64,000 bases of DNA, taken from contig NC_070574.1 in NCBI RefSeq assembly GCF_026914185.1, positions 1-64,000 of the forward strand, written 5' to 3'. Position 1 is the stretch's first letter; the number at the start of each line of letters is the position of its first letter. The stretch comes from Puccinia triticina (lineage: Eukaryota; Basidiomycota; Pucciniomycetes; Pucciniales; Pucciniaceae). The notes below the pieces were generated by a model that saw nothing but the letters and a program-made list of their open reading frames with translations, was not told where the DNA came from and made no database searches. The position numbers were made by a program, and so were the translations under genes. Below, in pieces: positions 35,436-47,795 of this stretch.

Positions 35436-36378
35436 AGGCTTGCTGTGGCTGGCCGTGAAGCGGTCCCTGCGGAGAGCCCTCCGGGGAAGGTCCCCCGGAC
35501 CCTCTGTTTGAGAGGCTTATTGAGCTAGGGCTGAATAGCTCTGACTGGCTGAATTGAAGCAAGACCCTGGGCTATGGGTTCTTTTGTGTGCACACTTCAC
35601 TTTTCCATAGATTGGAACTTGAATCGCCAGATCAAGGCCATGGGTTGATCAAGGAAAAACTACCTGATTCCGACAACTCTGTTGTAGAACACCCAACGCT
35701 GGGCTATATAGAGGTGTGTGAGATGCCCTAGGCAGGGCTATGGATGATGATAGACAATGGTGACTTGGAATGGTAGAAGGAAAGCTTTGAGAAGAAAGGC
35801 TCATGACATGTATGGTTTGAGACAATCTTGATTACAAAGGAGCAAACCAACACACGCAAGAGCTAAGTACTTGTGTCTGGTGAGCCGTGGGTGAACCCCA
35901 AAAGGAGGTTATAACAGGGAGCAAGTATATGTCCACAAGATACATCAGGTAGTTCAAAATCATATATTTTGTTTCTATCCAAATTGCTTGGCAGAAAGTT
36001 GAGGTGGAACTAATTTTCTATTCAGGTATGCAACACCATTCGAGTTCAAAGGCAGGAACTTGTGTAGAGTCTGAACAAGAGATTTGGCTATGGGAAGGGA
36101 CAGTTATAGGAAATTGATCTTCCTGAATAAGGCAAGACTTGAAAGATCCTTGTGCTTTTAAATTGGACAGGATTTTACGCTTCCTGATAAGGAAGAACTC
36201 CTTCTTGTATTGGTTGGTACATGTTGAGACGTCTTTCTCCATAATTTGAACTTGCCTGCCTTCGAAATGGTTCTCTACTTCCAATTGTTGAACCTCCAAT
36301 TGCAAACACAAGATTTTGTGCGCTTCCACTTCAGCCTTGTTAGATATAATTGATCCAATTCTATTATTCGAGTCGTTT
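35436..36378. other. Spacer leading to an LTR end, no gene supported
   Basis: No convincing coding frame. Because a purine tract and LTR start follow at 36380, this stretch is probably the degenerate interior of an LTR retroelement cut off on its left by the hAT insertion (inference). Confidence 0.35.
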
Positions 36379-36480
36379 CACCAGGGGGGAAAGTGTGGCA
36401 CTCCCTGGAGAGTGCCAAACCATATGTTCCTTTGGGAAGACTGTCTGATGTCAAATGTGTGAGCATATGGCATTCAGGAT
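36379..36480 (+). mobile_element. Polypurine tract and start of a 3' LTR
   Basis: CACCAGGGGGGAAAG (a polypurine tract) is followed directly at 36394 by TGTGGCACTC, which begins with the TG of LTR ends and continues into an inverted GGCACTC/GAGTGCC pair. The same arrangement recurs at 50347-50440 and inverted at 40535-40605. The right end of the LTR is not identifiable. Confidence 0.65.
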
Positions 36481-36544
36481 TCAAATATGTTGACCTTATG
36501 TTCAACTCAGGCTGATCTTTGATCCACTCCATGGCAAACATGTT

Positions 36545-37425
36545 GGTAATTGAGTTGAGGGTACCCCCACTTGATGCCTGGTACACCCTGGTATTCTACA
36601 CTTGGTGGTGTGTTTCACGAATCAAGTTGAGACCCCCTCCACTCAATGAATGGGGTTTAAAGTCATTGAGTGAAGATTCCCTCCACTTGATGAATGTCGG
36701 AAAACCATTGATTGGAGGTTGTGTACACTCAATGACCATATCTAAATTACCAGCCACCAAGTGGAGACATCCTCCACTCAATGACTGGTTTTTAATGTCA
36801 TTGAGTGGAGGGATTCTCCACTCAATGACTGATGTGTGTACTGGCTGTTGAGTGGAGGGGTTCCTTACTTGGTGACTGGTTCTACCAGCCATTGATTGGA
36901 GACACCCTCCACTTGATCACAGGTCACTAGCTGGCTGGGAAAATCCCAGATCAGTGACCAGTACTGCATGTTTGTCATTGAGCCGGGCCTCTCCCAGCTT
37001 GAAGGACCGTATGTACTGTACATAGCGCAAGGAAAGTCCCGGCTTGATGGAAAGTAATCCTGCTGCACTTTTCCAAGCTGAGTGGCCAGTGCAAACTGCC
37101 TACCATGCTTGGAAAGTCTGACTAGAGGACCAGCATGTGCTGGTCATTGAGCTAGGGCTTCTTGCAGGCGTCACTGGATGAGAAGTATGTACTGGTCATC
37201 AGATTTGAGCTCAGAGAGGCTGCGGATCAATTACCAGGGTATTATGCCTGTCAAGTGCGGCCTCTCCAAACTTAACGGCCAGTTTGTGTTGGCCATCCAG
37301 TCGGAGAAGCCCTAGTCCGATGACCAGCACCTATTGGCCATTGATCTGGGCCTTTCTGAGCTTGGTGGGTGGTCTATAATGTCCACTGAGCTCGGAAAAG
37401 CCAAGCTGAATGAACAGTATTTATT
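36545..37425. repeat. Hairpin satellite, CACTCAATGAC / GTCATTGAGTG family
   Basis: Facing pairs of CCTCCACTCAATGACTGG and CATTGAGTGGAG repeat through 36545-36915, then degrade into GGTCATTGAGC and AAGCCC-containing copies up to 37425. The word is a variant of the GATGACCGG satellites at 14390-15460 and 49520-50345. Confidence 0.82.
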
Positions 37426-37428
37426 GTA

Positions 37429-38116
37429 CAGTGCCCGGAAGAAAGTTTTCATGACATTTCTTTTGAATAGGAGACTTACAAACCATGCCTCTTAAGTTCT
37501 GAGTTATTGGGAGGATGGACAGAAAGGTTTCAAAAGAATGAATATAAGTAATGTTTTTGGAAAAAATAAGTGCATAATAGCTGAAAATATTCTTTCATGA
37601 AATGATAATTTTGGAAAATCTTTAATACTGTTCCAAAAAAAAAAAGAAAAATCAGAATCAGTAAACTGACATCCAACATGAATGATAATAAATGAAAAAA
37701 AATGAGTACCAAAATAAATTTCAAATTTTGAGTGGCAGTGAAAGCACATCAAAAATTCCAAATTTGCACTGCAGGTAACAAAAAAACAGTATTTGATGTG
37801 TTTTCACTGCCACCCAAAATTTGAAATTTATTTTGGTACTCATTTTTTTCATTTATTATCATTCATGTTGGATGTCAGTTTACTGATTCTGATTTTTCTT
37901 TTTTTTTTTTGGAACAGTATTAAAGATTTTCCAAAATTATCATTTCATGAAAGAATATTTTCAGCTATTATGCACTTATTTTTTCCAAAAACATTACTTA
38001 TATTCATTCTTTTGAAACCTTTCTGTCCATCCTCCCAATAACTCAGAACTTAAGAGGCATGGTTTGTAAGTCTCCTATTCAAAAGAAATGTCATGAAAAC
38101 TTTCTTCCGGGCACTG
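37429..38116. repeat. Long inverted repeat (foldback), arms about 323 bp
   Basis: The left arm (37429-about 37752) reappears as its reverse complement at about 37795-38116, separated by a loop of only about 40 bp. Both arms start at CAGTGCCCGGAAGAAAG and meet at GTGAAAGCACATC/GATGTGTTTTCAC. The same roughly 80-residue frame (SFHERIFSAIMHLFFPKTLL) appears on both strands, which shows the symmetry. Identity is very high, differing mainly in A/T run lengths. A read-through transcript would fold into a hairpin of over 300 bp. Confidence 0.93.
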
Positions 38117-38199
38117 TACTGTTCATTGAGTTGGGGCTTTCTGAGCTCAATGACCAGCAAACGAGGGTCATTGAGCCCGTGTAAACAAGCAACTCGCCA

Positions 38200-38239
38200 A
38201 TGTCCACCCTGATGTTTGGCCGAGCATGATGTTGGACAT
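38200..38239. repeat. Dispersed 40-bp palindrome, copy 1
   Basis: ATGTCCACCCTGATGTTTGG followed by a near-inverse ending in TTGGACAT. Close copies are at 58261-58300 and 58554-58593, and a decayed one begins at 53093. Confidence 0.75.
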
Positions 38240-38907
38240 AGCAAAAAAACACCCTCCCCGGGGACCCCGGTGTGGTGAGATCAATCAACCAGCAAGAATA
38301 TACAAAAGACATAGATTTTAATATTAAAGTACAGTATAAACTACATACAAAACATATACAGTACAAATAACCCCCATATTAGATTTCACATGTCTTTCAC
38401 AATTATTTTCACACCCAGAAAACTGGTAACATTTCTTTACATAAGTATCAGACATGTAACAAATCTCATAGTAGCATTCAAGAATTACCTCTAAGAAACA
38501 GCTCATAGATGTATTTTCCATATAAGAGTAGATATACAGTAGATACACAGTAGATCTCAGAATATTTTCCACTCTCAGAGTACAATCACATCTGATACAC
38601 ACTTCTGTGAAAAAGGAAATTCCTACTTAGATAGTAAAATACCAAGCTCTTTTGTATTTCACACAGCTGTACACATCACATAGTAGAAGAATCTTTCAGC
38701 TACATATTTCTAGTCTCAGATAAGTTTATTTACTATAAAAGGAGGCCTCTCCTGCCCCTTCCTGTTTTCTTTTTTCCCCATGTTTGCACTTGATAGTAAT
38801 ATTGTAGATTAATAGCACTCATCACTTGATATAAATAGTTGAATTATAATATTTTGAAATATTAATTGATATATATAACTTGCCCCCTTGACATAGATAA
38901 ATTTCAT

Positions 38908-39095
38908 ACATATAACAATTCTCTTTACATCAATTACACATAACAATCCTCTTTAGATCACCTACATATAACATTCCTCTTCTTCACCCCTTACATATAA
39001 CATTACTCTTTACATCACTTACATATAACATGCCTCTTTACATCTCCTACATATAACATTCCTCTTTACATCCCTTACATATAACATTCCTCATC
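38908..39095. repeat. Tandem repeat, unit about 29 bp
   Basis: About six copies of ACATATAACATTCCTCTTTA followed by a variable CATCNCTT segment. It lies in AT-rich DNA (38280-39100) where no gene is seen. Confidence 0.85.
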
Positions 39096-39099
39096 TCTT

Positions 39100-40534
39100 G
39101 CGCACTGAACACAGGTAACTAGGGTTTGGAGTCAGATAGAATTAAGAATAGTTCTAAAGATTGCGCCACACTATAAATTCTTAGTGTACATTCTCCCAGA
39201 AGCTTATTCAAGGAAGGCAGCCCTTCAAGCACCCGTGTAGTCTGTCATTATCCATGACTCCTACATTTCCCTTCCAAGCTCAGATCACGCCTAGCGTAGA
39301 AGTTCCACACCAGGGGATACAGAGCTGATCCCTTTTTCCCCGCTGCCACCATAGTTGACTTGTGCCCAACTTGAAACTCCCGGAGCACATGTTTTTTTGG
39401 TGATTTGCAACACACATGAACACCATTTTTGCCACTCCAAAATGATGATAATTTTGATTGTTCTGGATACAGCAGGTCAAAAGAGCACCATTCTTATCTT
39501 ACACCTGGTGCTAATAATTACCATATGATAAAAGCAATCAACCCTATTTTGTTGCACAATGGACAGGGACATGATGGTAGGTGTGATGAAGACATGCTAC
39601 CTGGAGGAAACAATTGCCCAAAACAGGCAGGGAAAAGGGGTGAAGAGGATAAATCTACAAGACAAATGGTATGACCCATGCTGAGATGTGTGTGGACATT
39701 TCAGAATTGACTTTTCACCTCAGAGTTCTCAGACCAGCTATTTAAATCTTTCTCCTACTGGTTCCAGGATCATCAAAATATTGATGCACCTGTTGATATC
39801 CACCAATCTGCCCCCTTCCCCCTGTGAAGCTTTATCAATTTTAACCTCTAGCCGCTGCATTTTTCAGTCAGATGGAGGAAAAGTGAGGGAAAATTGTGCA
39901 ATGTGTATTCACATACACAAGGTGCATGGTCCCAAACAAACAGCTGACAGCATGGCAAACTTTAGCCTGCAGAAGTGGACCATCACTTGGTAAAAATGGT
40001 TGGTGAAAAGGCCTCTTTGATTGTTCACATTTCATAGTAGAGGGAGGGAATACAGGTTACAGAGGTTTTCCCAGCTTTGACACTGTGTGATACTCAAAAA
40101 AGAGAAATTTAATTTTACATAACTTTCCTACCAATTGATGAAGGGAACAGGCATGACAGAAATATCCCACAAGGATTGATCTACCAGTTAACTGAGCCTT
40201 TGTGGTTGCTATATTTTACAGCTATCTTTCATTGTGTGATTTTATGTGGGTTTTGATTGAAAAAAAAAAAAAAAAATCAGCCCTGAAAAAATATTCCTTT
40301 TCACTTTGTCAAGGATATCTTTGAGCATCAGGATAGTTACATTCTTGGCAAAACATGTTGTGAATTGAAGCTCACATCCAGGATTTTTTTTGATATGAAC
40401 CAAACAGAAAATTTCAACTAAGATATTTCCATGTGTTGGAATTGAGTTACAGATCATCCCGCAACCACTTCACATACAGTCACACATCTGTTGGGAAGAA
40501 AGTTGAACAAAGAGTTGAAACTCACATCTAACTC
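39100..40534. other. Possible body of an inverted LTR, no gene
   Basis: No supported coding frame. If the LTR start at 40591 belongs to an element on the minus strand, its LTR must extend leftward into this stretch, but the other LTR border is not recognisable. A 17-base A run lies at 40260. Confidence 0.3.
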
Positions 40535-40605
40535 ACATCAGACCATTTGACGGACAGAATTACAGCCTGGCACTCTCCAGAGAGTGCCACACTTTCCCCC
40601 CTGGT
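40535..40605 (-). mobile_element. LTR start and polypurine tract, inverted
   Basis: On the minus strand CACCAGGGGGGAAAG is followed at 40591 by TGTGGCACTC and an inverted GGCACTCTC/GAGAGTGCC pair, then a divergent LTR-like sequence that still shares GTCTGATGT with the other two copies. The element interior would lie to the right of 40605. Confidence 0.62.
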
Positions 40606-41131
40606 GTTTGCTTCTTTATCTAGTTCGGCAAAGGTACGCTTTGAGGTTGAGACAGAAGGGTTGTCAATTCCAATCAGTTTATTTGCTCCATTTGAGGAGG
40701 TTGACAGAACGCAAGATGGTTGGGATGATGTGGTAGAAGCGTGCGTTGGAGGCAATGGAAGTGGCTGGCATGAAGTATTTTTTGAGCTAGAAGATAGATT
40801 TGTCAGCTGATTTTCTACTCCCAAAACAATGGAAGGTGCCACTAACTGATTTACGCTGGCAACCTCAGATTGTTCATGTGGAAAGGTTTCTGAGAAATTG
40901 ACGGGACAAAACTGATTTACTGATTGGGGCAGTGGCCTGGCAACTGACGGCAACTCTAGAAGGGCACCAGTGGGGACTGGGGCAATATAGTGGTTTTTCA
41001 GGAGTGGTGGTTGGTGAAGTGGCTTTTTTTTCAGATTTGGATGAATTCAAGGTGGCATCAGGCGTTTGCAATGAGATTATCAGGTGATCTGAGGACGATG
41101 GGTGTTGTTTTGACTGTATTGTATCCATCCT

Positions 41132-41671
41132 CTACATCATCCACGTGGGATGGTCACAGACCGCATGCCAAAAGGACTCGAATGAAAAAATGCGGCCAAC
41201 TCGAGAAAAGTAAGCTTCTTTGGCGAGTTCAACCAACCTGTAATCTGGAAGATTATTTCCTAGGAAAAGAGAGTCTTCTTTGATCTTGTTATATATTGCT
41301 GAGAAGTGGAGGGTGTGGCGCTGCACAAAGTCGAATCTCTTCTTCATTGGCCTTTTGTGGATCTGAATTCCATTCTGACTGATTTGTGGGAGGATATCTT
41401 GATGTAAGTGCAAGCTGGGGATTCCCTCGGCCCTGTATCCAGGGAACTTGAGCCAGTATTTTGCAAGCAGTTTCTCATCATCCCGCGTGAAGACATAATT
41501 TTTAACTTTTTCGCTTTTGAGTGTTTCTTTTTTGACCAGTTCCTGTTGTCTTGCTTGCGTGTTTTGTGCTGAGGTTTTTTCTGTGGTTGTTTCCTCCGCG
41601 CTTGATGGCTTCTGTTCTTCCTGTTTGATTGGGTTCATTCCGCTCGTATTCTTGATTTTCAATATTTTCAA
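41132..41671 (-). CDS. Transposon-associated or lineage-restricted protein, partial
   Basis: An open minus-strand frame with charged low-complexity start (SSAEETTTEKTSAQ), then a conserved-looking block: YVFTRDDEKLLAKYWLKFPG, KRFDFVQRHTLHFSAIYNKI, LVELAKEAYFSRVG and FSFESFWHAVCDHPTWM. The layout recalls SANT/Myb-like or NAM-associated proteins common in rust genomes, where a helical DNA-binding part is followed by a Phe/Trp-rich W...FW...HP.W block. This is a weak family assignment. It reads toward the LTR end at 40591 and could be an internal gene of that element; flanking frames at 40528-41128 in the same direction may be further exons. Confidence 0.4.
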   Translation of the reverse strand: MKILKIKNTSGMNPIKQEEQKPSSAEETTTEKTSAQNTQARQQELVKKETLKSEKVKNYVFTRDDEKLLAKYWLKFPGYRAEGIPSLHLHQDILPQISQNGIQIHKRPMKKRFDFVQRHTLHFSAIYNKIKEDSLFLGNNLPDYRLVELAKEAYFSRVGRIFSFESFWHAVCDHPTWMM

Positions 41672-41864
41672 TAATCTTTGGACTGAAGTCGTTTTGGTTG
41701 GCAGCAGAGTAAGCAGGATCTAGCCCAATATGTTTTGGTCCTTGGATATGCACTCGGGAGAAATTCTGTATTTGTACTGAAGTCTGAGCCTGACTTCTTC
41801 CATATGTACCTACAGTGCTGCCTGCAAAGGCTTGGGGTCCAGCATTCTAGCAAAATGCCTTTTT

Positions 41865-42350
41865 GGAGTCTACAGGGTGTTTACAGCCATTCCAAAAAAG
41901 CTTGGCTTTGTTGGAAGGAATTTCCACCCAAACTTTGTATTGGATTTGCCAATAATCACTGGCAAGGTTGGACATATGTATATTCATGCCCACCTCATTC
42001 TTATATGCAGGGTGCATATACAGCTGCCAGATGCCCTCAATCATCTTGTTCCTTTCATTTTTTTCTAATTCTGAGTTCAGAATCAAGCAATTTGGCTGAT
42101 TCTACCCTGGATGGCATCCTGATCAAGGTTGCGAGGTTGGAAGGTGCTGGTCCCAGCAGCTGGCGTGTTTTTTTTTTTGCTACCAAACGGCTTGATTGGT
42201 GGGATCCTGCAAGCGACTGCGCTCACAGGTCAGGATATCATGTGTCCAACCTTGATGTTGGATGCACATACATTGGCAAATCCAGAACAAATTTCCAGCG
42301 GAAATTCCTTCCAAAGAAGCCAAGCTTTTTTGGAATGGTTGTAGTTTCCA
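41865..42350. mobile_element. Imperfect inverted-repeat element
   Basis: CCATTCCAAAAAAGCTTGGC at about 41888 is followed by GGAAGGAATTTCC and GGATTTGCCAAT. The inverse of the whole block is at about 42262-42342 (CCAAGCTTTTTTGGAATGG). The arms are about 75 bp and about 85% alike by eye, enclosing roughly 300 bp. The apparent long open frames here come from the two arms. It is probably a non-coding foldback element. Confidence 0.6.
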
Positions 42351-42485
42351 AATCTAAAGCAACAACCAATTTGTTCCAGCTATTCTTTATTTTTAATTCT
42401 GAAAGCCCGTATTTTGGGACCCACCTCCCAAGTATGGGCCTGAGTAAACAAGTACAAGGTCCTAAACCCATGCTTTATGCTAAGC

Positions 42486-42582
42486 AATAGAAAATAGAAA
42501 TAGAAAATAGAAATAGAAAATAGAAATAGAAAATAGAAAATAGAAATAGAAAATAGAAATAGAAACAGAAATGGAAAATAGA
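42486..42582. repeat. Microsatellite (AAATAGAAAATAG)n
   Basis: A continuous run of AAATAG and AAAATAG units, ending in AAACAGAAATGG variants. An 11-base G run follows at about 42770. Confidence 0.95.
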
Positions 42583-43366
42583 AAATGGCCTGCTTTCTAA
42601 GTTGGCAGGAAGTCCTCCACTTTCTAAAACCAGACCTGGGCCCATTCCCATGCCCTAGCCCCCAAAATCACTCACAGTTTTTTTTTCAGGCTTTGAGCCC
42701 CAACATTTGGGACCAGCCCAAAACCTTCAGTGGAATGTTGCATGCAACTGTAACTCTAAGACCCTAATCAGGGGGGGGGGGACTTTTCTATAGGATCAAA
42801 TTTGTTGTTATTGAGCATTGCAATTTGCAAAGTCCTAGATAATATACCTCATTGAGAGAAGCTGGCCAGTTTCATTTTTCACATTGGCCTTGCAGAGTTT
42901 TGTCTCTTTCTCTCACTGTTTGAATTCAGTGTTTGGGAATCTCAAGTTCAAACTAAACTGACTCCTTGCTTATTTCCTTGAGCACGCATCTACGCGAATT
43001 CACGCCATGGCACTGCAGTGATCAGTTGGTAAGTTTCATACAATCAAATTCAATAGCCAGCCAGCTTTCTGAAATTGATTGAAAACAAAGAGCTGGGCAT
43101 TCCCCCCACAGTTCAGAATTGATGTGACAAGAAATGAGGCTGTTTTTGCTCACATCATTAAAGACAAGCATAAATGAAAGAGAGAGAGAAATAACAGCGT
43201 ATCCTTGAGGGATTTACACAAATAGATACCTGGACTTGAAGTTGAAATGACACATGAAAAACATCCGAAGAATGAAACTGAAAGCATGTTAATTGAGAAG
43301 GATATGTCCGAATACACGGGAGGATCAATGGATAGGAGACAGAAAGAGATGGGTATGAGGGGTGTC

Positions 43367-45487
43367 TTATTGCTTGGTTGAAAGACGCTGTTGATGGTTG
43401 ATCAGAAACGACCATAAGTGTTCTGGTTGCTTAAAATCATGATCAATGATACTACATAACCAATACGAATCTTCGATCTGATTCAACAATCTTTGGTGTG
43501 AAGAGTTAGTCTCGAATGATTCAGCCCAATCATTCCAAATATCGAAGGCTTGTTTCTAAGCACAAAAAAGGGGGCAGGGATCAGCTACTACGATTGCAAT
43601 GTTCCGCTCTCTTCGATTGTTGATACTACAAACCTTCCAGGTTTTGAAACTCTGAGCTTCGATCAGAGTCGTGGTAACTACTTCTGCACCCCTAAAGACG
43701 CCCCAAGTGACGGCGTTAGTTTCACAGGGGGCCACGTTAGTCCGGATGTGATCTTGGTTACAATTTCCAGCGTAGTAACGTAGCTGGGCGACTCCCTCTG
43801 GATGATCTTTGTTGTAGTCGTCTACTGCTGAAAGAAGGCCTTCGAGGTGGGATTGAGGAATAAAGAATTCGACAAATGATTTTTGGTAAACTCGTCCACC
43901 TTCAGGGCCGAATCCGACGACTGAATCCAAAGAGTCAGCTCCATCGATAGCGGGTTGGGATCCGACTGTCCACCACCCATTTTGATTGAGTTGGACGAGG
44001 AAGGGGGTGATGGATGACGTTTCGAGAGCTAACGGCTCTTCCGACCATGGTGTGGAGGGCAATTTTCCTTCGGTGAAAGCGCAGAAGACGTTGGTGATAT
44101 CTTCAAGAGATGTTGGGGTACCCCAAAGGGCATGAACATCCGTTGTAAGATGCGAAAAGGCGCTAGTCAGACTCGAGCCGTAGCCTTCTCGAAGGCCGAA
44201 AGCCGGACTACGTTGGTCTCCAAAACGACCGTTGGGGAACTCATCCCAACCGACTGAGAGGCCGCCTTGGACGATCTCGGCCGTGCCAATCTTGACGCTA
44301 GGTCCTAGTAGCGGCTGGCAGTGTTTGATTCCTCCAGGGCACCAGCCAAGTTGATTGACCAGTCTGGTGATGCTCCGTTCCAGATTCAGCGTGCACAGAT
44401 GGAAGGACCGGAATCCGTTGGCTTGTAGACGTTTGATCATCTGCGTCGACAGTTTCACCCCGAAATCTCGCACGGCTTGATCATCTCCCTTGATCGGAAT
44501 CAACTTGGCGTGAATCGAATCCGGAATATTCGTCTTGCATAACGCAGTCAACCGTCGAAAGCCATCATAACTTTGAATCGGCATAATCCCCGGAATAATC
44601 GGGACATTGATTCCTGAAGTTTTGTAGTGATTGAGTCGCGTGAGCGTTGCTTCAAAGAAAGTAGAAAAGTGTGAGATTATTATGCTGAAAATAGTCATCT
44701 ACCTAATTTCCTGCAAGCTTTGACCCAGTTCAGAAAAATATCGACATCATAAAACAATTGGGTTACGATGAAATCAGCACCAGCATCAACTTTCTGTTTG
44801 AGGTAGCTCAGTTCTTGGTCTTGGTCGAATTCAGTGGTCCCCTCGGGGTAAGCAGCAACGCCGATGCAGAAATGGGTTTGGTGCTGTTTTCGGATATATT
44901 TTACTAGGTCGATTGCGTGTTGGAATTCATGATCAGTGGGTATCCAATGTTCAGTCCCTCTGGGTGGATCGCCACGAAGTGCCAGGATGTTGACAATGCC
45001 GGATTCCTTGGCTTGCTGTTTTTTTTGTAGAACCAGGTAAATTTTGTGTTTTTTTTTTGTCGGCTTTTGGAAGATTCAAAGATCTTTGAGAGTGAGGGAT
45101 ACGCGAAAAGACTGACAGATAAAGTTTGATCCAGATGACTCCGTTGTATATTGGTGCAAGTGAGATGGAGACAGGCTGGGATGGAGAGTTGATCTTGAAC
45201 CATGGCAGCGATTTCCAAGCTAGTGTCGGAGGTTGATCCACTTGCGCCCCAGGTGACATGGGCACACGTTGGCTTCAGGTTGGCCATCCTTTGGATTCGA
45301 GCGTACAAATTTGATAATCCATCGATTGTTTTCGGTGGAAAATACTACTAATTATAAGTTGGAATTCGATGGTTTGTTCTGATCTTTAATTGGGCTGATT
45401 GAATCCAAGAGTTAGAGGACTTACTTCGAAAGTAAAATATACTTCATCTTCCTTTAAACCCTCGATCAGCTCGACCACTTTCTTCAT
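43367..45487 (-). CDS. Methylenetetrahydrofolate reductase
   Basis: Role: reduces 5,10-methylene-THF to 5-methyl-THF for methionine synthesis, using FAD. The minus-strand start is MKKVVELIEGLKEDE at 45487 (an upstream ATG in the same frame exists). After a GT-AG intron come YFPPKTIDGLSNLYARIQRM, CAHVTWGASGSTSDTSLEIA and CLHLTCTN. Another intron precedes AKESGIVNILALRGDPPRGT, HFCIGVAAYPEGT and DAGADFIVTQLFYDVDIFL, all signature blocks of the catalytic barrel. The exon at 44698-43640 has INVPIIPGIMPIQSY and, in the regulatory half, WDEFPNGRFGDQRSPAFG and VTWGVFRGAEVV. A last intron (about 43632-43557) leads to FDIWNDWAESFE and the stop at 43367. It has both catalytic and C-terminal regulatory domains, the usual eukaryotic layout. 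MET12 and MET13 paralogues cannot be separated by eye. Confidence 0.93.
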
Positions 45488-46262
45488 TTTCTTGATGCTC
45501 GTTTTAAATTTCAGTAGTGTTTGAAAATTTCTTGGCAGGTCCACAAACAGGCCGAGAACAAAGAAAACTTGAGGTGTCACGTACTCAGGTTACACAGACC
45601 ATGTGACAGATCATCTATCGAGTTTCCATTTTCGGCGTTCGTCCCTGATCAGTACGAAACGACTTCTTCCCAAAACGCGAAAAACACTCGATCACTATTC
45701 AAATTTGGAAAACTTGTCTATTCAGACTAGGAAACCAGTGTAGGCGCACCGATGTGCAGGGATATTGGGTGCGGCATCCTTGGAGCTGAGATTACTGCCT
45801 TAACAGGCCTTCGTACGGTTTAGCATAAAAAACCACTGTGGATACATTCTTCATCCAGACGACATTTGGTACATCCATGTTTGTCATACTAATCAGACCG
45901 CTGCCTTTATCTCACATTCTGAAACCCCGGCTCGCCAGACTTGGCCGGAATTCTCCTAATTTGCCCCCTAGTTTTGCTTTTGGAATTGTTCGTCTCCTTC
46001 CCAGTCCCGACTATACCATTAGCTAGCTCAACCGGCCGCATCCGGCGGATTGCCAATTCCATGATTTGTAGCTTCTTGGTACCTTCTCTGATCACATCAG
46101 CGCCGTCTGCGCCGCACCGAGGCGCTTCGCGCGGCAGGCAAGGGACTCGACCCGGGCAATGTCCCTGGTCTGTGACACTTGCTCAGTGATATTTCCCATC
46201 GAGTTGTAAATATTTTTGTGTTGTATTGGTCAAGGCTGCTCAACACCGTCAACCGTCTTGCG
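45488..46262. promoter_or_regulatory. Divergent intergenic region between MTHFR and BUB2
   Basis: About 775 bp between two divergent starts. No other gene is supported; frames on both strands overlap and have no domain. It must contain both promoters. A GC-rich patch (CGCCGCACCGAGGCGCTTCG) lies near 46110. Confidence 0.5.
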
Positions 46263-47795
46263 ATGTCATCCAATTCAGCGTCATCATCGTCACCTGACCC
46301 ACCACATCCGAAAAATCTAACAATTTCCACTCCAAGGACAACCGCATTCGCTTCAATCATCTGGCCCACCGGCTCAGCTGCTCGAAGAACAGAGGCCGAA
46401 ATTGATCAAGCCCACAAATCTCTCAGACGACTCATCCTTACCGACCCGTATGACGAGGTCTGTCTGTTTCTCCTTCGACCCTCTACATATCGTATTAAAG
46501 ATGTATTTCTTACCACCTTCACCTCACCTTACGTTCAGACAGAAGCAACCCAACTGAGGGCGAGCACCTGGAAAATCTTACTCGGCTCGCTGGAATGTCC
46601 TGCGGCTTACTATTTCGACCTCGCCTCCAGACCCCAATCTACTTGGTATCCTAAAATACGAAACGACACCTTCAGGACTCTGGCTACCGATAGCACCTTC
46701 AAACAACGCGTACATGAAGACATGCTCGTCAGGTTACTGGAAAGCTTTGTGTGGAGATCACATGGTGTGTCGATCAAAAGATCAAATCTGCTGCCTCTCT
46801 TTTACATCTCGCCACCAAACTCAAGTCTTCTCAATAAGCCCGCTTATCTATCCGAGCCTGTTTCTTATTCCTTTTAATGACCCCGTAGATTTGTCTGAAA
46901 ACCCGTTAGACGCGACTGAGCGACCATACGACTTTACTTACGTCCAAGGCATGAACGTCCTAGCAGCCCCGTTCCTATACACCATGCCATCGGAGTTGGA
47001 GGCCTTCTATGCTTTCACGAGGTTCATCGAGTTTCACTGTCCACTCTATGTTCAACCTACACTAGAGGGTGTACATCGAGGCTTGAAGGTAAACTATAGT
47101 CTTTTTCTCCTTCTTTTGTATTGTTTTATCACCGAATTAATCCTGCTCTTTTTCTTCTCGTCGGTAAGCTGCTGGACGAATGCCTCAAGATTGTGGATAG
47201 AGAGTTATTCGATTACTTGCGATCTAAAAACCTAGCTGCTGAAATTTACGCTTTTCCTTGTGAGACACAGATATCGATCTTTATTCAAGTTTCTGAATAT
47301 CCTACATGCTAAATACTCATGAAGCTGTGTCTTGATTGCTCATCATCTCCATCGTAGCCGTCTTGACATTTTGCGCGTGTACTGAGCCTCTCGACCAAGT
47401 ATTACAACTGTGGGATTACTTGTTGGCTTTTGGCGTTGGGCTAAATGTTCTATGTGTCATTTCTCAACTATACATGATGAGGGATCGAGTCTTAGCTCAT
47501 CCATCGTGAGTCTAGCTTATGCCACTTTTTCCGGTACCGTCTGTTACATATCCCACACTGAATTATAATTTTGCTGACCTACCACTGTCTTGGCAATTTC
47601 CTAACCGTGCATCTTCACTATCGAACTTCGACGATGCACTCAACCCAAAGACCAATGGCACTCTTGAGAAAGTTTCCAACCCTAGAAGCCCGAGAAGTAA
47701 TCATGTTAACCAATGTATTTATTCGAGACATCCCCAAGTCGTTGTATGATAAGATTGTTCGTCATCCATTTGAGAGTCACATCATAGATAAATGA
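46263..47795 (+). CDS. BUB2: TBC-domain GTPase-activating protein, BUB2/cdc16 type
   Basis: Role: GAP subunit (with Bfa1/Byr4) that restrains the mitotic exit or septation GTPase until the spindle is in place. Six exons: 46263-46457, 46539-46764, 46891 to about 47092, then exons starting near 47169, 47359 and 47670; stop at 47793. Introns are GT-AG and phases agree. Motifs in order: LRRLILTDPYDE, QLRASTWKILLGSLE, WYPKIRNDTFRTLATD (TBC arginine-finger region), YDFTYVQGMNVLAAPFLY (the YxQG glutamine-finger motif), CPLYVQPTLEGVHRGLK, AAEIYAFP, LTFCACTEPLDQVLQLWDYL, VGLNVLCVISQLYMMRD and LLRKFPTLEAREVIML. These fit Bub2/cdc16 better than other TBC proteins. The start at 46263 (MSSNSASSSS) was chosen over 46179 because the extra residues look like leader sequence. 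Confidence 0.92.

Noticed and set aside
37504..38041. Pair of about 80-residue proteins on opposite strands
   Set aside because: They are the two arms of the foldback; composition is AT-driven and no domain is seen.
41735..42490. 251-codon plus-strand frame
   Set aside because: It spans an imperfect inverted repeat and a T-rich run; the sequence matches its own inverse in the other arm, so it is a by-product.
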